A stretch of DNA of 6,604 bases from Methylobacterium sp. (GTDB lineage Bacteria > Pseudomonadota > Alphaproteobacteria > Rhizobiales > Beijerinckiaceae), in contig JAJKJG010000357.1 of assembly GCA_021154065.1 (NCBI GenBank), positions 1-6,604 of the forward strand, written 5' to 3'. The notes below the pieces were generated by a model, which searched no databases, was not told the DNA's origin, and was given only the letters and a program-made list of their open reading frames with translations. Made by a program: the position numbers and the translations under genes. How positions within the stretch are numbered: position 1 is the stretch's first letter; the number at the start of each line of letters is the position of its first letter. Shown here piece by piece: positions 1 through 4,638 of the stretch.

Positions 1-1
1 G

Positions 2-280
2 GCGGAGGCCTACAACATGCGCGTCGCGCCGCACAATTGCGCGAGCGCGCTCTGCACCGCCGCGTCCCTCCAGATCGCCGCCTGCATCCCGAACTTCATG
101 ACGCAGGAGATCTACCCCTACTTCCCGGAGCGTCCGGGCTATGTGCAGGTGCTCGAGGACTCGCCGGAGGAGCGGATCAGGGACGGCTTCGTCGATCTGC
201 CGAGCGCGCCTGGCCTCGGCGTCACACTCGCGTCGAAGCGGCTCGAGCCGTTCCTGTGGGCGCAGATCACATCGGCTTGA
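2..280 (+). CDS. Mandelate racemase/muconate lactonizing enzyme family protein, C-terminal fragment
   Basis: This is the 3' end of an enolase-superfamily gene whose start lies left of the window; 92 codons are visible, ending in TGA at 278-280. Family members abstract the proton alpha to a carboxylate in a Mg-dependent TIM barrel and act as racemases, sugar-acid dehydratases or cycloisomerases. The visible part is the end of the barrel. It has the motif VAPHN, whose His (codon 32-34) corresponds to the general-base His of the His-Asp dyad (His297 of mandelate racemase). It also has a Glu in NFMTQEI (codon 107-109) at the place of Glu317 in mandelate racemase, and the closing segment DGFVDLPSAPGLGV seen in many dehydratase-type members. 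The Mg ligands and the Lys of the KxK motif lie outside the window, so substrate and reaction cannot be assigned. It converges on the TPP-enzyme gene and overlaps it by 14 bp. The family call is firm; the function is unknown. Confidence 0.88.
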   Translation, partial: AEAYNMRVAPHNCASALCTAASLQIAACIPNFMTQEIYPYFPERPGYVQVLEDSPEERIRDGFVDLPSAPGLGVTLASKRLEPFLWAQITSA

Positions 281-1943
281 AGGCGCGATCGAGCTCGACT
301 TCGATCAGCATCGGAGCTTCGCTGGCAACCGCCGTTGCGAGGAGATCGGTTGCCTCCGTGACCGTTGCCGCGCGCTCTGCCGCGACGCCCATCGAGCGCG
401 CGAGGGCGACGAAGTCGATCGGCGGATCGGTCAGCTCCATGCCGACGTAGAGGTCGGTCTGGGCTGCATGGCCGCGCAGCGCGTGCAGGCGCTGCTTGAG
501 GATGCGGTAGGAGCGGTTGTTGAGGATCAGGAAGGCGACGGCAATGCCGTGATGCGCCGCGGTCCACAGCGCCTGGCAGGTATACATGGCGCTGCCGTCG
601 CCGATCAGCGCGACGACGGGGCGATCCGGCAGCGCGAGCTTGACCCCGATCGCCGCCGGCAGCCCCCAGCCGATGCCGCCGCCGCGCAGGCCGAAGAAGC
701 TCTGCGGATCGTCGGAGCGGATGAGCTGGCGCATGCCGCCGCCGGAAGACAGCGCTTCCTCGACGACGACGGCATCGCGCGGCAGCATGGCCCCGATCGC
801 GGCAAGAAGCGCGAGCGGCTGGATCGGTGTGCGGCCATGGTCCGCCCGGCCTCTCTCGGCGAGCGCCTCGCGCTCGGCAAGGTTGCGGCGGCTGGCGGCG
901 TCGAGCCGCTCGCGGGCGCGTGCCCGCGCGCCGCTCGACATGCGCTCGCGCACGAGCGCAGTCAGCTCGGGCAGCGTCGCTTTCGGGCTGCCGAGGATCG
1001 CGACCTCGGCCGGATGGTTCTTGCCGAGCTCCCATGGATCGGTGTCGAGGTGGATGATCGAAAGACCTTCCGGCACCGGATCGACGTCGGACGGCAGCGA
1101 CAGGGTGAAGAGATCGCCGCCGACCGAGAACAGCACGTCGTGCTCGGCCAGAATGGCGCGGATCGCCGGCGCGAGCCGCACCATGGCGCCGCGGAACAGC
1201 GGATGCGTGGACGGAAACGAGGCGGTGTTGGCGATGCCCTCGGGATAGACCGGCGCGCCGATGAGCTCCGCAAGCTCGACGAGCTCGGCATGCGCGCGGC
1301 TCTGCGCCACCGCGTCGCCGGCCATGATGAGCGGGCGCTCGGCTTTCGCGAGGAGCGTCGCCGCCGCCTCGATGGCGGCGCGGTCGCCGCGGATCTGGGG
1401 CGCGACGCGGGTCGGGGCACCGAGATCGATCTCCTCCTCGGCGTTCAGCACGTCGGCCGGGAGCGACAGGAACACCGGCCCGGTCGGTGGCGCGAGCGCC
1501 GTCTTCGCGGCGCGGTGGATCATGCGCGGCAGATCGGCGAGGCGGTGCACCTCGGCCGACCATTTCACCAGCGGGCGGGCGAGCGTCGGCAGGTCGGCCC
1601 ACAGGATCGGCTCGGTGACGTTGAAGCCCTGGTCGTGCTGGCCGGCGGTGACGAGAACCGGCGCGGCGCTCTTCTGGGCGTCATAGAGCATGCCCATGGC
1701 GTTGCCGAGGCCCGGCGCGACATGGAGGTTCACCACCGCGAGCTTGCCGGACGCCTGCGCGTAGCCGTCCGCCATCGCCATCGCGGCCGCCTCCTGCAGG
1801 GCGAGGACGTAGCGGATGTCGCGGTCGACCGCGAAGGCATCCATGAGCGGCAGCTCGGTGGTGCCGGGATTGCCGAACAGGACCTCGACTCCCTCCTGCT
1901 TCAGGAGCTCGAGGAAGGCGCGCTTTCCGGAGATGCGGGGCAT
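267..1943 (-). CDS. Thiamine-diphosphate-dependent enzyme, benzoylformate decarboxylase/acetolactate synthase superfamily
   Basis: A complete 558-residue TPP enzyme, close to the usual 530-570. The N-terminal pyrimidine-binding domain (about 1-170) has GNPGTTELP, the activating Glu51 in LALQEAAAM, and NLHVAPGLGNAMG with His74. A central domain spans about 185-330, and an Arg/Ala-rich linker about 333-372. The C-terminal pyrophosphate-binding domain has GGGIGWGLPAAIGVKLA, the Mg/TPP motif starting at GDGS (448-451) and ending at NN (475-476). The best recalled match is Pseudomonas benzoylformate decarboxylase: Glu51 and His74 match its Glu47 and His70. However, its Ser26, His281 and Ala460 are replaced by Thr28, Ser282 and Ile481, so another 2-oxo acid, or a carboligase or acyl-CoA lyase role, is likely. 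No flavin cofactor is implied. The ATG at 1943 is chosen because homology begins about four residues later and it lies 14 bp after the upstream gene's stop. The Shine-Dalgarno match is weak, consistent with coupling to the acyl-CoA dehydrogenase gene. Family is secure; substrate is unknown. Confidence 0.9.
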   Translation of the reverse strand: MPRISGKRAFLELLKQEGVEVLFGNPGTTELPLMDAFAVDRDIRYVLALQEAAAMAMADGYAQASGKLAVVNLHVAPGLGNAMGMLYDAQKSAAPVLVTAGQHDQGFNVTEPILWADLPTLARPLVKWSAEVHRLADLPRMIHRAAKTALAPPTGPVFLSLPADVLNAEEEIDLGAPTRVAPQIRGDRAAIEAAATLLAKAERPLIMAGDAVAQSRAHAELVELAELIGAPVYPEGIANTASFPSTHPLFRGAMVRLAPAIRAILAEHDVLFSVGGDLFTLSLPSDVDPVPEGLSIIHLDTDPWELGKNHPAEVAILGSPKATLPELTALVRERMSSGARARARERLDAASRRNLAEREALAERGRADHGRTPIQPLALLAAIGAMLPRDAVVVEEALSSGGGMRQLIRSDDPQSFFGLRGGGIGWGLPAAIGVKLALPDRPVVALIGDGSAMYTCQALWTAAHHGIAVAFLILNNRSYRILKQRLHALRGHAAQTDLYVGMELTDPPIDFVALARSMGVAAERAATVTEATDLLATAVASEAPMLIEVELDRAFKPM

Positions 1944-1957
1944 GGGCTCGCGGCGGC

Positions 1958-3124
1958 TCAATAGGATTTCGGCAGGCCGAGCACGCGCTCGGCGATGAAG
2001 TTCAGGATCATGTGCGGGCTGACCGGAGCGATGCGCGGAATGAGGCTTTCGCGGAAGTAGCGCTCGACCGCGTACTCCTTCGAATAGCCCATGCCGCCAT
2101 GGGTCAGGACCGCCTGCTCGCAGGTCGTGAACGCGGCCTCGGCGGCGAGGTATTTGGCCGCGTTCGCCTCGGCCCCGCACTCCGCGCCGCGGTCGTAGAG
2201 GCTTGCCGCCTTGAACACCATCAGGTCTGCGGCCTCGAGCTCGGCCCAGCATTTTGCGAGCGGATGCTGGATCGCCTGGTTCTGGCCGATCGGACGGCCG
2301 AAGACGACTCGCTCGCGGGCGTACAGCGCCGCACGCCCGAGCGCCGCGCGGCCGATGCCGACCGCCTCCGCCGCGACCAGAATGCGCTCGGGGTTCATGC
2401 CGTGCAGGATCGAGCGGAAGCCGTCGCCCTCGGCGCCGATGCGGTCCGCCTCGGGCACCTCGAGTCCGTCGATGAAGACCATGTTCGAATCGACGGCGTG
2501 GCGTCCCATCTTGTCGATCGCACGCACCTCGACACGGGTGCGGTCGAGATCGGTATAGAACAGCGTCAGGCCGTCGGTCCGGCGCTTCACCGCCTCGAGC
2601 GGGGTCGTGCGGGCAAGCAGCAGCATCTTGTTCGCGACCTGCGCGGTCGAGATCCAGATCTTCGTGCCGCTGACGAGGTAGCGCCCGCCGCGCTTCTCGG
2701 CCTTGGTCTTGAGCGCCGGAGTGTTGAGGCCGGCGTCGGGTTCGGTGACGGCAAAGCACGCCTTGTCCTCGCCGCGCGCGATCGGCGGCAGCATCCGGCG
2801 CTTCTGCTCCTCGGTGCCGAACACGACGACTGGGTTCAGGCCGAAGATGTTCATGTGGATCGCCGAGGCACCGCTCATCGCCGCGCCGGATTGCGCAACC
2901 GCCTGCATCATGATCGCGGCTTCGGTGATGCCGAGGCCGGCGCCGCCGTATTCCTCCGGCAGCGCGACGCCGAGCCAGCCGCCTTCCGCGATCGCCTGAT
3001 GGAACGCGTGCGGAAACGCGCCGTCGCTGTCGCGTGCGAGCCAATATTGGTCGTCGAAGCCGGCGCAGAGCTGCGCGACGGCGTCCCGCAGCTGGAGCTG
3101 ATCCGGGGAGAAGGAAAAATCCAC
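1958..3124 (-). CDS. Acyl-CoA dehydrogenase family flavoprotein
   Basis: A complete 388-residue acyl-CoA dehydrogenase, the usual length, expected to oxidise an acyl-CoA to the trans-2-enoyl-CoA using FAD and to pass electrons to ETF in the cytoplasm. Domain order is normal: N-terminal helical domain (1-120, with GVALPEEYGGAGLG at 52-65), beta domain (about 121-225, with the flavin-binding FAVTEPDAGLNT at 124-135 and ISTAQVANK at 158-166), and C-terminal helical domain (with FGRPIGQNQAIQ at 275-286 and THGGMGYSKEY at 341-351). The Glu used by medium-chain enzymes (YEGT) is missing: the C-terminal segment reads RIAPVSPHM, giving Pro367. A Glu is present at 246 in MNPERILVAA, where isovaleryl-CoA and long-chain enzymes carry their base. 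The start is GTG at 3124, with GAGG five bases upstream and MDFSFSP typical of family N-termini; no in-frame ATG is nearby. It begins 62 bp after cysG ends and stops 14 bp before the TPP-enzyme gene, suggesting one transcript with the latter. Substrate is unknown. Confidence 0.93.
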   Translation of the reverse strand: MDFSFSPDQLQLRDAVAQLCAGFDDQYWLARDSDGAFPHAFHQAIAEGGWLGVALPEEYGGAGLGITEAAIMMQAVAQSGAAMSGASAIHMNIFGLNPVVVFGTEEQKRRMLPPIARGEDKACFAVTEPDAGLNTPALKTKAEKRGGRYLVSGTKIWISTAQVANKMLLLARTTPLEAVKRRTDGLTLFYTDLDRTRVEVRAIDKMGRHAVDSNMVFIDGLEVPEADRIGAEGDGFRSILHGMNPERILVAAEAVGIGRAALGRAALYARERVVFGRPIGQNQAIQHPLAKCWAELEAADLMVFKAASLYDRGAECGAEANAAKYLAAEAAFTTCEQAVLTHGGMGYSKEYAVERYFRESLIPRIAPVSPHMILNFIAERVLGLPKSY

Positions 3125-3129
3125 GTCCG

Positions 3130-3133
3130 CCTC
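3130..3133 (-). promoter_or_regulatory. Shine-Dalgarno site for the acyl-CoA dehydrogenase gene
   Basis: GAGG on the - strand ends five bases before the GTG at 3124-3122. It supports the GTG start over the out-of-frame ATG at 3166-3164, which would read a different, non-homologous frame. Confidence 0.6.
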
Positions 3134-3137
3134 GCAC

Positions 3138-3157
3138 CCTCGGCCGAGGAACCGAGG
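3138..3157. repeat. Palindrome CCTCGGCCGAGG plus a second CCGAGG half in the cysG to acyl-CoA dehydrogenase gap
   Basis: A perfect 12-base palindrome, CCTCGGCCGAGG, occupies 3138-3149. A further CCGAGG follows at 3152-3157 on the + strand. Either arm could pair with CCTCGG at 3138-3143, giving two alternative six-base stems. It lies inside the 62-bp gap between cysG and the dehydrogenase gene, 13 bases before the GTG start. No run of T follows on the - strand, so it is not a convincing intrinsic terminator. It could be an operator or simply a chance product of high GC. No promoter could be recognised with confidence in the gap. Confidence 0.4.
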
Positions 3158-3186
3158 TAGAGCATGGCCGGGCGCGGCTTGCCAAA

Positions 3187-4638
3187 TCAGGCGGTGCGGC
3201 GTCCTCGTACGGCGCTCACCTCGCGCCGCGGGAGAAGCGCTTCGCCAAGCATCACCAGGATCGGGCCGCCGCAGGCAGACGACGCCACCGCATTGGCGAG
3301 GGTCGCGGCCGTGGCGCGGATCACCTGCTCGCCGGGACGCGTCGCATTGACGACCGCGACCGCCGGTGTGTCCGGTGCAAGGCCGCGCTCGATCCCGGTC
3401 GCGAGCAGCCGTTCGAGCGTTCGCCGGGGCATGTAGATGGCGGTCGTCGCCGATGGGTCCGCGAGGGCCTGCCAGTTCACGTCGGAGGGCAGCGCACCGC
3501 CGTGATCGTGACCGGCCATCACCTGCAGCCGGCGCGCGAGCGCGCGGTGGGTGAGCGGCGCCGCGAGGCGTGCCGCTGCCCCCTGCACGGCGCTGATCCC
3601 GGGCACCACCTCGACCGGCACCCCGGCCTTGGCGCAGGCCTCGATCTCTTCGCCGGCGCGGCCGAAGATCAGCGGGTCGCCGCCTTTCAGCCGGACCACG
3701 CGCTTGCCCTCGCGCGCGAGCCTCACCATGAGTGCATTGATCTCATCCTGGGGGCAGGAGGGGCCGTGGCCGGTCTTGCCGACGAGCATCGTGCGCGCCT
3801 CGCGGCGGGCGTAGTCGAGAATTTCGGGCGCGACGAGGTCGTCATAGAGGATGATGTCCGCCGAGCGCAGCGCCCGCACCGCCTTCAGCGTCAGAAGCTC
3901 GGGATCGCCCGGCCCCGCGCCGACGAGCGCGACCGAGCCGCGCTCGCCGCCGCTCGTGGCGTCGGGGCCGGCAAGAAGGTCGGCGAGATCCGCCGGGCCA
4001 GGGTCACGGTCGGCGTGGGCGAGCGCGCGGTCGGAGAACCGCTCCCAGAAATCGCGCCGCTCGCGAAAGCCGCCAAGCCGCGCCGACGCGGCGTCGCGCC
4101 AATCCTTCGCGGCAGCGGCCCAGCGCGCGAAGCCCTGCGGCAGCAGCGCCTCGATCCGCGACCGGATCGCCTGCCCGAACACCGGCGCGGCGCCGTCGGT
4201 CGAGATGCCGACGACGAGCGGCGAGCGGTTCACGATGGCGCCGAACTGCACGTCGCAGAGATGCGGGCGGTCGACCGCGTTGACGATGACGCCGGCGGCG
4301 CGCGCCGCGGCGACGAAGGCGGCGCATTCCGGCTCGTCCTCGAGCGCCGCGATCGCGAAGGCCGCGCCATCAAGGTCCTCGGCGCGCCAGGAGCGCGCGC
4401 GGATTGCGATCGAGCCCGCAGTCGCCTCGGCCGGCGCGCGTCGCATGTTGTCGGACGGCTCCGGCGCGAACACGTCGACGGCGGCGCCGGCGGCGGCAAG
4501 GAGCTTCGCCTTCCAGGCCGCGCCGGCGTTGCCGCCGGCGACGACCGCCCGCTTGCCGGCAAGGCGCAGGAACACGGGAAGTGTCGCGAGCGGCGCGAGT
4601 CCGGGCTGCGTCTCAACCGGCTTGCGGGGCGAGTTCAC
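3187..4638 (-). CDS. cysG: Siroheme synthase (precorrin-2 dehydrogenase/ferrochelatase plus uroporphyrinogen-III methyltransferase)
   Basis: A 483-residue fused enzyme that converts uroporphyrinogen III to siroheme: two SAM-dependent methylations, NAD-dependent oxidation, then iron insertion. Residues about 18-170 form the dehydrogenase/chelatase part, with a nucleotide-binding loop AVVAGGNAGAAWKAK and Asp123 in NAVDRP, the counterpart of the catalytic Asp104 of Salmonella CysG. Residues about 171-225 are the dimerisation linker. Residues about 235-470 form the methyltransferase, with VGAGPGDPELLTLKAVRAL, RLKGGDPLIFGRAGEE, VVPGISAVQGAAA and PLTHR. Asp266, Lys288 and Met403 match Salmonella Asp248, Lys270 and Met382. 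The phosphoserine position Ser128 is Thr147 here. The start is GTG at 4638, inside the end of nasA (26-bp overlap), with AAGAGGA nine bases upstream; no other start precedes the conserved LPVFLRL. The overlap suggests translational coupling and makes siroheme supply for nitrite reductase the main role, with sulfite reductase a possible second client. Length is slightly above the 457 of E. coli because of an N-terminal extension. Confidence 0.95.
   Translation of the reverse strand: MNSPRKPVETQPGLAPLATLPVFLRLAGKRAVVAGGNAGAAWKAKLLAAAGAAVDVFAPEPSDNMRRAPAEATAGSIAIRARSWRAEDLDGAAFAIAALEDEPECAAFVAAARAAGVIVNAVDRPHLCDVQFGAIVNRSPLVVGISTDGAAPVFGQAIRSRIEALLPQGFARWAAAAKDWRDAASARLGGFRERRDFWERFSDRALAHADRDPGPADLADLLAGPDATSGGERGSVALVGAGPGDPELLTLKAVRALRSADIILYDDLVAPEILDYARREARTMLVGKTGHGPSCPQDEINALMVRLAREGKRVVRLKGGDPLIFGRAGEEIEACAKAGVPVEVVPGISAVQGAAARLAAPLTHRALARRLQVMAGHDHGGALPSDVNWQALADPSATTAIYMPRRTLERLLATGIERGLAPDTPAVAVVNATRPGEQVIRATAATLANAVASSACGGPILVMLGEALLPRREVSAVRGRRTA

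Noticed and set aside
267..1943. Naming the TPP enzyme mdlC and the left-edge gene mdlA (mandelate pathway)
   Set aside because: Tempting because both families occur in that pathway, but the enolase-type gene is convergent rather than co-directional, its visible C-terminus is closer to dehydratase-type members than to true mandelate racemase, and the decarboxylase lacks His281.
141..1964. Long + strand open frame (about 607 codons) opposite the TPP-enzyme gene
   Set aside because: Arg/Ala/Gly-rich translation without any recognisable domain; it is the antisense shadow of a GC-rich gene in which stop codons are rare. The - strand frame has clear TPP-enzyme motifs.
2908..3165. Small - strand frame beginning with ATG at 3166-3164, as an alternative start for the acyl-CoA dehydrogenase or a small gene
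   Set aside because: It is in a different frame from the conserved dehydrogenase N-terminus and has no recognisable content. The GTG at 3124 has a ribosome site and starts directly at the homologous MDFSFSP.
267..3185. A single 972-codon - strand open frame suggesting an acyl-CoA dehydrogenase/TPP-enzyme fusion
   Set aside because: The first part is an out-of-frame reading of the dehydrogenase gene and has no homology. The real dehydrogenase is in another frame with its own stop at 1958, and the TPP enzyme starts at the ATG at 1943.
3166..3186. Short GCCG/CGGC inverted repeat just after cysG as an intrinsic terminator
   Set aside because: The stem is only four base pairs and no T-run follows on the - strand; this is expected by chance at this GC content.
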